Shown here in pieces: positions 56,466-64,000 of a DNA stretch of 64,000 nucleotides. The DNA is from Inquilinus sp052078665 (GTDB lineage: Bacteria; Pseudomonadota; Alphaproteobacteria; DSM-16000; Inquilinaceae): the NCBI RefSeq assembly GCF_052078665.1, contig NZ_JBQJIK010000044.1, positions 4,652-68,651 of the forward strand, given 5' to 3'. Every line of letters starts with the position of its first letter. Position 1 is the stretch's first letter. The notes below the pieces were generated by a model that was not told where the DNA came from, did no database searches, and was given only the letters and a program-made list of their open reading frames with translations. A program made the translations under genes and the position numbers.

Positions 56466-57604
56466 GCCGCCGCCGCCACGGCCGGGCGGCCGCCATGGGC
56501 GATCGCCATCTCGCTGTCGCTGTCGAACAGGTGCAGCGCCGAGTCCGGCAGGGCCAGCGCCAGCCGGGTGTCGGGCGCGGCCTCCAGCGCCCGGTCGGTG
56601 ACGATGGTCAGCTGCACGCCGTTGACGTCGAGCGCGATGTGGCTCTGGTCGCCCAGCCACTGGTTGGCGGTCACCGTGCCTTGCAGCGCCGTCTCGCCGG
56701 GACGGGCGGCGCCGACCCGGATCTCATGGCCGCGGATGCCGAGATGGACCTTTCCGCCCTCGGCCAGGCCGGGGCCGGCGTGGGGCAGGCGGAAGGCGGC
56801 CGCGCCGGCCTCGCCTTGCACCTCGACCGCCAGGCCGGCATTCTCCCGCACCACCCGGGCCGGGAACAGGTTCATCGGCGGCTCGCCGATGAAGCCGGCG
56901 ACGAACAGGTTGGCCGGGCGCCGCTTCAGCTCGGTGGGCGAGGCGAATTGCTGCAGCCGCCCGCCCTCCATCACCGCGATGCGGTCGGCCAGGGCCAAGG
57001 CCTCGGTCTGGTCATGGGTCACGAAGACCGTCGTCATCCTGTGCTCGATCAGATAGTCCTTGATGCGCGCCCGTAGCACGGCGCGCAGCTGCGGTTCCAG
57101 TTGGGACATGGGCTCGTCGAGCAGGGACAGTTGCGCCCGCCGCACCAGGGCCCGGGCCAGGCTGACCCGCTGCTGCTGGCCGCCGGAGATCGCCTGCGGA
57201 TAGCGATCCAGGATGTCGCCGATCTCCAAGAGCGCCGCGACATGGGCCACGCGCTGCTGCACCTCCGCTTTCGGAATCCGGTCGCGCAGCAGGCTGAAGC
57301 CGATGTTGTCGCGCACGGTCAGCGGCGGGTACAGGGCATAGCCTTCGAAGGCCATGGCGACGTTGCGCTCGGCCGGGCGCAAATCGTTGATCACGCGGTC
57401 GCCGATCCGGATGGTGCCTTCCGACACGCTCTCGAACCCGGCGATCATGCGCAGGGTCGAGGTCTTGCCGCAGCCGGAGGAGCCGAGCAGGCCGACCAGC
57501 TCGCCATCACGAAGTGTCAGCGACACGGCGTCGACCGCGCGGATCGGGTGGGCCAGCCGCGGCCCGTAGATCTTGGAGACGGCGTCGAGCGTCAGGGTTG
57601 CCAT
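56462..57604 (-). CDS. ABC transporter ATP-binding protein A (MalK/UgpC family)
   Basis: 380-residue ATPase with a C-terminal TOBE regulatory region. Walker A is GSSGCGKT (41-48), signature ISGGQQQR (139-146), Walker B LLDEP (161-165) and H-loop VTHDQ (195-199), all catalytically competent. Two positions are unusual: the Q-loop reads AFEGYALYP, with Glu in place of Gln at 87, and the D-loop is SQLE, not SNLD. It pairs with the second ATPase encoded just upstream in the operon to energise the two permeases. GAGGAGCCCCG precedes the ATG, and the stop overlaps the kinase start. Carbohydrate/polyol import. Confidence 0.9.
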   Translation of the reverse strand: MATLTLDAVSKIYGPRLAHPIRAVDAVSLTLRDGELVGLLGSSGCGKTSTLRMIAGFESVSEGTIRIGDRVINDLRPAERNVAMAFEGYALYPPLTVRDNIGFSLLRDRIPKAEVQQRVAHVAALLEIGDILDRYPQAISGGQQQRVSLARALVRRAQLSLLDEPMSQLEPQLRAVLRARIKDYLIEHRMTTVFVTHDQTEALALADRIAVMEGGRLQQFASPTELKRRPANLFVAGFIGEPPMNLFPARVVRENAGLAVEVQGEAGAAAFRLPHAGPGLAEGGKVHLGIRGHEIRVGAARPGETALQGTVTANQWLGDQSHIALDVNGVQLTIVTDRALEAAPDTRLALALPDSALHLFDSDSEMAIAHGGRPAVAAAA

Positions 57605-57613
57605 CGGGGCTCC

Positions 57614-58696
57614 TCAGGCCGTCGCGGCCGGCAGGCGGGCGCCGGTCTCGCGGTCGAAGCACAGCGCGCGGGCCAGGTCCGGCCGGGCCCAGGCGCGGCG
57701 CCGGCCGCGGCCGAGATCGTCGCTCTGGTCCTCCGGCCGGCTGGCCAGGATCTCGGTGCCGTCGGCGGCGCGCAGCAGCATCACGGTGCGGACATTCAGC
57801 GGCGTCACCGCCTCCAGGTCGACCGGCACCGCATCCTCGGCCGGCTCGAACCGAACCTCGACATCCTCCGGCCGTAGCCCGACCAGGCAGGGTCTGCCGG
57901 CGGGCACCGCGGCCGGCGCCGGGAAGGTGGTGCCGGCGATGCTGATGCGGCCGTCCTGCGCCGCGGTCTCGATCAGGTTGATCGGCGGGTCGCCGAACAG
58001 CCGGGCGATGCGGGTGTCCTGCGGCTTTCCATAGATCCCGGCGGGGGTGTCGATCTGGCGGAAGCGGCCGTCCAGCAGCACGCCGACCCGGTCGCCCAGC
58101 GCCATCGCCTCCTTGTAGTCCTGGGTGACGTAGAGGACGGTGGCGCCGACGGCGCGCAGCAGGCGCGGCAACTCCTGCCGCATCTCGTAGCGGATCTTGG
58201 CGTCGACATTGCGCAGCGGGTCGTCGAGCAGCAGGACGGAGGGCGAGCACACCAGGCTGCGGGCCAAAGCGGTGCGCTGCTTCTGCCCGTTCGACAGCTG
58301 CTTCGGCAGGTGGTCCAGCACATGGCCGATGCGCAGCAGCTCCGCCACCTCTCGCACCCGCTTGCGGATCTCGGCCTCGCCGGTTCGCCGCGCCCGCAGC
58401 GGGCTGGCGATGTTCTCGAAGGCCGGCATGTGCGGGTACAGGGCGAAGTTCTGGAACGCCATGCCGACATCCCGCGCCTCCGGCCCCTGGCCGAGGATCG
58501 AGGCGCCGCCGATGCGGATGTCGCCCGCCTCCGGCTGCAGGATGCCGGCGATCAGGCGCAGCAGCACCGTCTTGCCGGCGCCGGACGGGCCGAACACCAC
58601 CACGAACTCGCCCTGCTCGACCTGGAGGTCGAGGCCGTCGAGGATGCGCGCCTTGCCGAAGCTTTTGCCGAGGCCGGTGATGTCGAGGAAGGCCAT
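57614..58696 (-). CDS. ABC transporter ATP-binding protein B (degenerate catalytic site)
   Basis: 360-residue CUT1-type ATPase. Walker A GPSGAGKT (36-43) and Q-loop MAFQNFALYPH are normal, but the signature is LSNGQ (134-138), the catalytic Glu after Walker B is Asp (LLLDDP, 155-160) and the H-loop His is Gln (VTQDY, 190-194). A heterodimer with ATPase A would thus hold one normal and one degenerate ATP site, as in other asymmetric ABC transporters. Operons for glycerol uptake in rhizobia (GlpS/GlpT) likewise carry two different ATPases. The ATG follows AAGGGGTGACGC. The start is fixed inside a longer frame that is antisense-like upstream. Confidence 0.9.
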   Translation of the reverse strand: MAFLDITGLGKSFGKARILDGLDLQVEQGEFVVVFGPSGAGKTVLLRLIAGILQPEAGDIRIGGASILGQGPEARDVGMAFQNFALYPHMPAFENIASPLRARRTGEAEIRKRVREVAELLRIGHVLDHLPKQLSNGQKQRTALARSLVCSPSVLLLDDPLRNVDAKIRYEMRQELPRLLRAVGATVLYVTQDYKEAMALGDRVGVLLDGRFRQIDTPAGIYGKPQDTRIARLFGDPPINLIETAAQDGRISIAGTTFPAPAAVPAGRPCLVGLRPEDVEVRFEPAEDAVPVDLEAVTPLNVRTVMLLRAADGTEILASRPEDQSDDLGRGRRRAWARPDLARALCFDRETGARLPAATA

Positions 58697-58701
58697 TTGC
58701 G

Positions 58702-59562
58702 TCACCCCTTCACGGCGCCGAGGCTCAAGCCCTCGACCAGGTAGCGCTGGGCGTAGAGGGCCAGGGCCAGGGTCGGCAGAATCGACAGCACCAGCGCCGC
58801 GGCGATCTGGCCGTAATTGATGCCCGAGGCGGTGATGAAGGCCAGCGCCCCGACCGTCACCGGCTGGATCGAGCTCGACCCCAGGATCAGCGCGAAGATG
58901 AAGTTGTTCCAGGCGAAGATGAAGGCCAGCAGGGCGGCGGCGGCGATGCCGGGCCGGGCCAGCGGCACCGCGATCTTCAGGAAGGTGCGCAGCCAGGAAT
59001 GGCCGTCCAGCCGGTAGGCGTTCTCGATGTCCTCGCTGATGTCCTCGAAATAGCCGCGCACGATCCACAGGATCAGCGGCAGGGTGATCAGTTGGTACAC
59101 CCAGATCAGCCCGATATAGGTGTCGCTGAGGCCGAGGTCCTGGAAGTACAGCTGCAGCGGCAGCAGCACCAGCAGCGGCGGCGCGAAGCGGAAGGACAGC
59201 ATGGTGAAGGCCATGTTCTCACCCAGCCGGAACTTGAACCGGGCGAAGGCATAGGCCGCCGGCACGCCGAGCAGCAGCGACAGCAGCACCGAGCCGGTGC
59301 TGAGGATCAGGCTGTTCAGCAGGTTCTGCATGTAGTCGATCTTCAGCGCGCCGACATTGGTGGAGAGCTCGCCGGCGATCAAGGCGGTGTAGTTCTCCAG
59401 CGTCGGGCTGAAGATGACGCTGGGCGGGTTGCGCAGGATGTCGGCGTTGGTCATGAACGACATCAGCGCCACCCAGACCAGCGGGAACAGGAAGAACAGC
59501 GCCACCAGGGCCAGCAGCACGCCGCGGAGGATCCGGCCGCCAATGCCACTTGCATGGTTCAT
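58702..59562 (-). CDS. Carbohydrate ABC transporter permease (MalG type)
   Basis: 286-residue inner-membrane permease with six predicted helices. The cytoplasmic EAA-like loop reads ENAYRLDGHSWLRTFLKIAV (about 185-204) and docks with the ATPases. The hydrophobic start 'ILRGVLLALVALFFLFPLVW' and the closing 'YLVEGLSLGAVKG' are typical of the MalG/CUT1 family. The ATG has GGGAGGCAAGCC just before it; the nine residues upstream in frame overlap the previous permease gene and are excluded. It sits 5 bp before ATPase B. Solute predicted to be a polyol by operon context. Confidence 0.92.
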   Translation of the reverse strand: MNHASGIGGRILRGVLLALVALFFLFPLVWVALMSFMTNADILRNPPSVIFSPTLENYTALIAGELSTNVGALKIDYMQNLLNSLILSTGSVLLSLLLGVPAAYAFARFKFRLGENMAFTMLSFRFAPPLLVLLPLQLYFQDLGLSDTYIGLIWVYQLITLPLILWIVRGYFEDISEDIENAYRLDGHSWLRTFLKIAVPLARPGIAAAALLAFIFAWNNFIFALILGSSSIQPVTVGALAFITASGINYGQIAAALVLSILPTLALALYAQRYLVEGLSLGAVKG

Positions 59563-59575
59563 GGCTTGCCTCCCG

Positions 59576-60499
59576 TCAGGCCCGGCCATGCGCGCGGGCG
59601 CGCAGGCGAAGCCACTGCTTGATGAAGACGTTGCTGAGCGCGAAGGTGATCGCCCACAACACCATCAGGATCGCGGCCGACCGGCCGATATTGGTGAAGG
59701 TGAAGGCCTCGAGATAGGCGCGGATCTGGAACAGCATCAGCCGGTCGCCCGGGCCGCCCTGGGTCATGGCGTAGACGATGTCGAACTGCTGGATGCTGTC
59801 CAGCATCCGGAACAGGCTGGCGGTCAGGATGTAGGGCAGCAGCATCGGCAGGGTGATGCGGAAGAACACGAAGCTGCGCGGCACGCCGTCCAGCTCCGCC
59901 GCCTCGAAGGGCTGGCGGGGCAGCGCGCGCAGGCCGGCCAGCAGCAGGATGGCGATGAAGGGCGTGTAGACCCAGGTGTCGACCAGCACCACGGTGAACA
60001 TCGCCGAGGCCGGGTCCGACGCCCAGCGGAAATCGGTGAAGCCGAGGCTGCTCACGAAGTAGCTGAGGATCCCGAAATTCGGGTTGGTCATCAGCTTCCA
60101 CATCAGGCTGGCGATCGCCGGCGCCACCATCAGCGGCAGGATCAGCAGCACGCTCATCAGGTTGTTGATCAGCGAGCGGCGCACCAGCAGCAGCGCGATG
60201 CCGAGGCCGAGCAGCAGCTGCACGCCGACGGTCAGCACGGTGTAGGTCAGCGACGCCTGGATCGTGCCCCAGAACCGCCCGTCCGAGAACAGGGCGACGA
60301 AATTGTCGAGCCAGATCATCCTGCGCCCGGCCGGAAAGGCCAGGTTGTAGCGCTGCAGCGAGTAGTACACGGCGGTGGCGAAGGGGATCAGGATCCCGAT
60401 CGTCACCAGCAGCGCCGGCAGGCTCAGCAGATAGGGCAGCAGGCCGGGGCCGGTGCTGCGGCGTGGTCGGGGCGCGGTGTCGGCGGCGATGGTTGCCAC
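59576..60499 (-). CDS. Sugar ABC transporter permease (MalF/UgpA type)
   Basis: 307-residue inner-membrane permease with six predicted helices. The EAA loop is EAAELDGVPRSFVFFRITLP (about 199-218). 'YLLSLPALLVTIGILIPFAT' is the first helix, and 'DIVYAMTQGGPGDRLMLFQI' is the usual CUT1 segment ahead of the last helices. The start is a GTG with GAGAGGATCC nine bases upstream. It heterodimerises with the MalG-type partner whose start lies 13 bp downstream. A GC-rich hairpin in the gap from the binding-protein gene may set lower expression of this and later genes. Confidence 0.92.
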   Translation of the reverse strand: MATIAADTAPRPRRSTGPGLLPYLLSLPALLVTIGILIPFATAVYYSLQRYNLAFPAGRRMIWLDNFVALFSDGRFWGTIQASLTYTVLTVGVQLLLGLGIALLLVRRSLINNLMSVLLILPLMVAPAIASLMWKLMTNPNFGILSYFVSSLGFTDFRWASDPASAMFTVVLVDTWVYTPFIAILLLAGLRALPRQPFEAAELDGVPRSFVFFRITLPMLLPYILTASLFRMLDSIQQFDIVYAMTQGGPGDRLMLFQIRAYLEAFTFTNIGRSAAILMVLWAITFALSNVFIKQWLRLRARAHGRA

Positions 60500-60530
60500 G
60501 GGTCAGGATCCTCTCGGAGACGGTCGCTGA

Positions 60531-60571
60531 GCCCCGCCCCCGCCGGGGGAGAGAGACGGTGGGGGCGGGGC
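60531..60571 (-). terminator. GC hairpin between binding-protein and permease genes
   Basis: GCCCCGCCCCC (60531-60541) pairs perfectly with GGGGGCGGGGC (60561-60571), 11 bp with a 19-base loop. It stands in the 118-bp gap between the substrate-binding protein gene and its permeases. No T-run is present, so it is more likely a partial terminator or an mRNA 3'-end stabiliser than a full stop. Confidence 0.6.
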
Positions 60572-60617
60572 TGCCGCGCGGACCGGCGGGGCGAAGGCCG
60601 GTCCGCACGGAACGGCG

Positions 60618-62054
60618 TCAGTCGGCCAGGCCGGCGTCCTTCAACTGCTGGTCGATGAACTCGGCCAGCTGGTCCAGCCCCTCATCGACCGGGATCTCCT
60701 TGGCATACATCTTCTGCAGGCTGGCCGCCCATTCCGTGGTCAGGTTGAAGAACAGCGGCTGCGGCGTGAAGTAGATCTTCGACCCGGCGGCCGAGGCCTT
60801 GTACTGGTCGAGATAGCCGGGATAGTCGGCCAGCCGCTTCTGGAAGTCGCCATTGTCCCAGACCGACTGGCGCACCGGGTTGACCAGGTCGGCCTTGGTG
60901 GCGCCGAAGGTGGTGTGCTCGGTGCCGCTGGCCCATTGCACGAAGTACCAGCCGGCGTCGGGCTGCTGCGAGAAGGCGCTCATCGCCAGCGACCAGATCC
61001 AGACATTCGGCGTCGGCGCCGCGGCGCCCGGCTTAGCGCTGAACGGGTGGTAGGCCAGGTTGCCGGCCTCCTTGGTGCCCCGGTTCTGGAAATAGCCCAG
61101 GATGTCGGCGTCGAAGATCATGGCCGAGGCGCCGGCGCCCAAATCGTTGCCGACCTCGTACCAGGTGTAGGTGGTCCAGTTCTTTGGCCCGCCCTTCTGG
61201 ATCATCTCGATCCAGAGCCTGGTGAACTCCTTGGACTCGGCGCTGTTCATCGCCGCCTTGATCTTGCCGTCAGTGACCGCGAAATCCTTGCCGCCGTAGT
61301 TGCTCAGGCCCGACAGGTAGCCGGGATGGATCGTCGCCCAGCTGCGGCTGCCGCGCACGCCGATGCCGTAGAAGCCCTGGTTCAGCGCGCTCAGCTTGCC
61401 GGCCTGGTCGACCATCTCCGGCAGGTCCTTCGGCGGCTTCATGCCGGCGGCGTCGAAGATCCGCTTGTTGTAGGCGACGCTGTTCAGCTCGAAGCCCCAG
61501 GGCACGGCCCATTGCTTGGCGCCGTCGCCGCCCAGCGGCTCGCCCGGCACGCCCGACCAGGCGGTGGAGGCGCGCAGGCCCGGCAGCACGTCGTCCCAAT
61601 TATAGGCGGCGGCCGTCAGCTCCGGGTTCTTGATGTACTGGTTCATGTCGACCAGCCAGCCGGCCGGGCCGTACTGCCAGGTCTGGTAGGCGCCGGTCAT
61701 GAACACGTCGTATTGCGGCGACTTGCTCGACAGGGTGGCGGTGACCTTGTCGAAATAGACGTCCTCCGGGAACACGTCGTAGCTGACGTCCAGGCCGGTC
61801 AGCGCCTTGAAGTTGTCGAGGTTGGCGATCATCGCATCCGTGTAGGGATGCTTGTTCAGCAGCAGGCTGATCTTCTTGCCGGAGAACTTCTTGAAGTCGG
61901 GGCCGGTCGCGGCCAGCGCCCTGGTGCCGGCCTGGTTCAGCATGAACCCGGCCGCGGCGGCGCCGAAGCTCAGCTTGGCGGCCCCGGTCATCAGCTCCCG
62001 CCGTGAGATCTGGCCTGCGGCATGGCGGTCGAACAGATCGGTCGTGCGCTTCAT
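60618..62054 (-). CDS. ABC transporter substrate-binding protein, Tat-exported
   Basis: 478-residue periplasmic solute-binding protein, cluster B/D-like, of the family found with CUT1 transporters for polyols and oligosaccharides. The N-terminus carries a twin-arginine signal: SRREL (17-21), then a hydrophobic run ending near 'TRALAA' (residue 49). Lobes are recognisable ('VSYDVFPEDVYFDKVTATLS', 'DVFMTGAYQTWQYGP', 'GAKQWAVPWGFELNSVAYNK'). GGGAGGACCACCG precedes the ATG; 25 residues of upstream frame are excluded. It is the first structural gene after the SorC regulator gene. Ligand unknown; polyol by operon context. Confidence 0.92.
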   Translation of the reverse strand: MKRTTDLFDRHAAGQISRRELMTGAAKLSFGAAAAGFMLNQAGTRALAATGPDFKKFSGKKISLLLNKHPYTDAMIANLDNFKALTGLDVSYDVFPEDVYFDKVTATLSSKSPQYDVFMTGAYQTWQYGPAGWLVDMNQYIKNPELTAAAYNWDDVLPGLRASTAWSGVPGEPLGGDGAKQWAVPWGFELNSVAYNKRIFDAAGMKPPKDLPEMVDQAGKLSALNQGFYGIGVRGSRSWATIHPGYLSGLSNYGGKDFAVTDGKIKAAMNSAESKEFTRLWIEMIQKGGPKNWTTYTWYEVGNDLGAGASAMIFDADILGYFQNRGTKEAGNLAYHPFSAKPGAAAPTPNVWIWSLAMSAFSQQPDAGWYFVQWASGTEHTTFGATKADLVNPVRQSVWDNGDFQKRLADYPGYLDQYKASAAGSKIYFTPQPLFFNLTTEWAASLQKMYAKEIPVDEGLDQLAEFIDQQLKDAGLAD

Positions 62055-62082
62055 CGGTGGTCCTCCCAGGACGTGTTGATTA

Positions 62083-63066
62083 TCAGCTGGTCTCGCGCAG
62101 GCCCTGCCGCCGCGGCGGCGGCCGGGCACCCCGGCGCGCGGCCATGGCCACCGCCGCGGATTCGTCGATGATCAGGTCGGTCACCAGGCCGCTCGCCAGC
62201 GCCGCGTTGATCGCGTCGGCCTTGATCGCGCCGCCGGCGATGGCGACGACGCGGCGGCCCTTCAGGTCGTCCAGCCCGACGCTCAGCGCCCGGTCGTTGA
62301 CCTCGGAGGCGACGCGGCGGCCCTCGGCGTCGAGGAACTGGGCGACCAGGTCGCCGACCGCGCCCTTGGCCCGCAGGTCGTCATATTCCTCGCGGGTCAG
62401 CACGCCGGTCTGCAGCATATGCGCCTGCGGCCCCAGCTCGCCGACGCCGACCAGGCACAGCGTCGCCCGGTGGGCCAGGGCCAGCACCGCCTGGACGCTC
62501 TTCTGCGACAGCATCACCGCCTTGTCGCCCAGGCTGTCGGCCGCCATCGGCACGGGCATGAAATAGCCCTCGCCGCCGGTCTTGTCGGCCAGGCGCTGCA
62601 CCACGTCGAACGGGTTGGCGGAGGATTTGCGGGTCAGGCTGCCCAGCAGCGACACGAACTTGGCCTCGGGCGCGGCGATCCGCGGCAGCCGGTTGACCAG
62701 CGCGGCCAGGGTGCGGCCGTGGCTGACGCCGATCACCTTGTCGCCGTCGGTCTCGAGATAGCGGGAGAGATAGGCGGCGCCCTCGGCGCCGAGCGCCTCG
62801 AAGGGCTGGTCCTCGTCGTCGATCGAGGGCACCACGCGGCAGAAGCCGAGGCCGTAGCGGTCGATCAGCCCGTCCTCCAGCTTCAGGCATTCGGCCGGGC
62901 GGCCGGCGATGTGGACGCTGACGAGGCCCAGCTCCTCGGCCAGCGAGATCAGCCGGTGCACCTTGACCCGCGACACGCCCAGCCGATCGGCGATCTCGCC
63001 CTGGGTCAGGCGGCGCACATAGGACAGCCACGCGGCGCGCGTGGCCAAGCTGACCTGGTCGTCCAT
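62083..63066 (-). CDS. SorC/EryD-type sugar-binding transcriptional regulator
   Basis: 327-residue regulator of the SorC family. The N-terminal helix-turn-helix is 'TQGEIADRLGVSRVKVHRLI' (about 21-40). The rest is a phosphosugar-binding domain related to sugar isomerases ('GDKVIGVSHGRTLAALVNRL', 'ALAHRATLCLVGVGELGPQA', 'DDLKGRRVVAIAGGAIKADA'). SorC regulators bind a phosphorylated intermediate; EryD controls erythritol genes in this way. As first gene of the operon it probably represses itself and everything down to 48311. A perfect palindrome lies 28-43 bp upstream of its ATG. Confidence 0.92.
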   Translation of the reverse strand: MDDQVSLATRAAWLSYVRRLTQGEIADRLGVSRVKVHRLISLAEELGLVSVHIAGRPAECLKLEDGLIDRYGLGFCRVVPSIDDEDQPFEALGAEGAAYLSRYLETDGDKVIGVSHGRTLAALVNRLPRIAAPEAKFVSLLGSLTRKSSANPFDVVQRLADKTGGEGYFMPVPMAADSLGDKAVMLSQKSVQAVLALAHRATLCLVGVGELGPQAHMLQTGVLTREEYDDLRAKGAVGDLVAQFLDAEGRRVASEVNDRALSVGLDDLKGRRVVAIAGGAIKADAINAALASGLVTDLIIDESAAVAMAARRGARPPPRRQGLRETS

Positions 63067-63093
63067 CCCGTCGATCCAGCTCCGTTGCCCGGC

Positions 63094-63109
63094 GTGTAAT
63101 TTTTTACAC
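63094..63109 (-). promoter_or_regulatory. Probable SorC operator
   Basis: GTGTAATTTTTTACAC is a perfect 16-bp palindrome (GTGTAA-TTTT-TTACAC), 28-43 bp upstream of the regulator start codon, at the head of the polyol operon. It is AT-rich in GC-rich surroundings. Its place and symmetry fit an operator bound by a homo-oligomeric repressor; autoregulation is inferred. Confidence 0.7.
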
Positions 63110-63210
63110 TGACTGAACAGAATTTCATCGTGGCGCGGATCGCCGCCGCCGTCAATCCTCGGAGGGGACAGGTTCGCGGGGGTGTTCGAGGACCGGTGAA
63201 AGGGCAGCGA

Positions 63211-64000
63211 TCAGCCGAGGGAAACCACAGCCAGCTCGTCCCCAAGCTCCCGGGCGGCCGCATCCACCACGTGCTGGTGGTGGGTGAACACCACCATCTG
63301 CACCCTGTCGGAAATCGCCGCCAACGCCTTCAGGCCATGCGCCGTTCGCGCCTCGTCGAAACTGGCGAAGATGTCGTCGACGACGAACGGTGCCGGCTCC
63401 GCCCGGTTGGCGTAGGCATCAAGGTAGGCCAGGCGCAGCGCCAGGTACAGCTGGTCCCGGGTGCCCTCGCTCAGGCCCTGGATGGGAACGGTCCGGCCGT
63501 CCGGCCGGCGGCCGACCAGGCGCGGCGTGTCGCCGTCATCATACTCCTGGACCACGCCGTCATAAGCGCCGCCGGTCAGCATCGCGAACAGCGCTCCGGC
63601 CCGGGCCAGGAGCGGATCTTCCTGGATGGCCCTATGGCGCTCCACGGCGGCGCCGATCATCAGCGCTCCGATCTTGCGCACCGCCCAATTGCGGGCCGCC
63701 TCGACCAATTCGGCTTCCGCATTCCGCCGCTGCTGCGCCGCGATCTCGGCGCCGACACCCTGTTCCAGCTCGGCACGGCGGCGCACGGCCCGATCCTGCT
63801 CGGCGAAGGTCTCCTGGGCGGCATGGTCCAGGGCCTCGTCCTCCTGGGCGAGGCCCTGCAGGCGTGCCTCGGCCGTATCGGCATCGAACTCGGCCAGGGC
63901 GGCCCGCAGCGAGGCTTCGTCCAGCCCGTCCGATTGCAGGACCAGCTGTCTCCGCTGCTCGGTGATCGCGGTGGCCAGGCTGTCCCGTTCCGTCCATCGG
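63211..64000 (-). CDS. YhaN/SbcC-like AAA ATPase (C-terminal part; continues beyond the window)
   Basis: The last about 263 residues of a large ABC/SMC-type ATPase. The frame is open to the window edge, and its first visible 75 residues are a charged Gln/Glu/Arg-rich coiled coil. The ABC signature is 'LSEGTRDQLYLALRLA', followed by Walker B 'PFVVDDIFASFDEART' and an H-switch 'MVVFTHHQHVVDAA'. This matches the C-terminal half of YhaN/RecF-like proteins of about 1100 residues, often next to YhaO (SbcD-like) nucleases. It likely acts on DNA ends or damaged DNA. It lies upstream of, and on the same strand as, the SorC gene, but is not expected to be part of that operon. Confidence 0.88.
   Translation of the reverse strand, partial: RWTERDSLATAITEQRRQLVLQSDGLDEASLRAALAEFDADTAEARLQGLAQEDEALDHAAQETFAEQDRAVRRRAELEQGVGAEIAAQQRRNAEAELVEAARNWAVRKIGALMIGAAVERHRAIQEDPLLARAGALFAMLTGGAYDGVVQEYDDGDTPRLVGRRPDGRTVPIQGLSEGTRDQLYLALRLAYLDAYANRAEPAPFVVDDIFASFDEARTAHGLKALAAISDRVQMVVFTHHQHVVDAAARELGDELAVVSLG

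Overview
The window is GC-rich, densely packed chromosomal DNA that looks like a free-living alphaproteobacterium. The best guess is a Rhodospirillales/Azospirillales-type organism such as an Inquilinus or Azospirillum relative, but this is inferred and not proven. Support comes from the GC-saturated third codon positions, a direct-repeat GTTC-N7-GTTC SOS box of the alphaproteobacterial type, a paired porin locus, and the many ABC, TctA and GntR/SorC-type catabolic loci. No rRNA, tRNA, CRISPR array, integrase or transposase was recognised.

Layout. 1-4951: the end of a TctA tricarboxylate transporter gene, a GntR-FCD regulator, a composite palindromic repeat, and an AlaX-EamA pair diverging from an AraC regulator. 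4952-11742: an accessory island, visibly poorer in GC. It holds a 1468-residue NACHT/STAND NTPase with helical repeats and a C-terminal PD-(D/E)XK nuclease-like domain, plus a divergent, AT-rich DUF4238 gene. This is the most likely undescribed defence locus. 11743-14446: an unknown gene under a near-ideal LexA-box promoter with an apparently leaderless start, converging on a HerA-type ATPase gene. 14966-18675: a LysR regulator and two tandem, nearly identical porins, each with its own copy of the same terminator. 19010-23159: gamma-glutamyltransferase, a creatininase-family hydrolase and a VanW/glycosyltransferase-like fusion. 23308-26378: a carnitine catabolic unit (CdhR-like regulator, dehydrocarnitine cleavage enzyme, carnitine dehydrogenase) ending in a textbook terminator. 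26387-31232: lipase, DMT exporter, mutarotase-like protein and glycerate kinase.

31417-38577 is an array of three secreted RTX proteins. Two begin with beta-propeller repeats and one with a CHRD domain. All end in the same C-terminal module closing in D-[I/F]-V-L, which fits type I secretion; no secretion apparatus is encoded here. 38638-48211 holds ordinary housekeeping and regulatory genes: a MerR regulator with an overstretched 19-bp promoter driving an SDR, a TPR regulator, methyltransferases, acetyltransferases, a DUF899 protein, an SDR lacking YxxxK, and a LuxR regulator.

63066 down to 48311 on the minus strand is one long catabolic operon: SorC regulator, Tat-exported binding protein, two permeases, two unlike ABC ATPases, an erythritol-kinase-like FGGY kinase, a 2-hydroxyacid dehydrogenase, a FucA-like aldolase, a GlpD-like dehydrogenase, a second aldolase, a ribulokinase-like FGGY kinase and a HAD phosphatase. 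The logic is import, phosphorylation, FAD-linked oxidation, then aldol cleavage of a polyol. The substrate cannot be fixed from sequence. A perfect 16-bp palindrome upstream of the SorC gene is the likely operator. The window ends inside a YhaN/SbcC-like ATPase gene.
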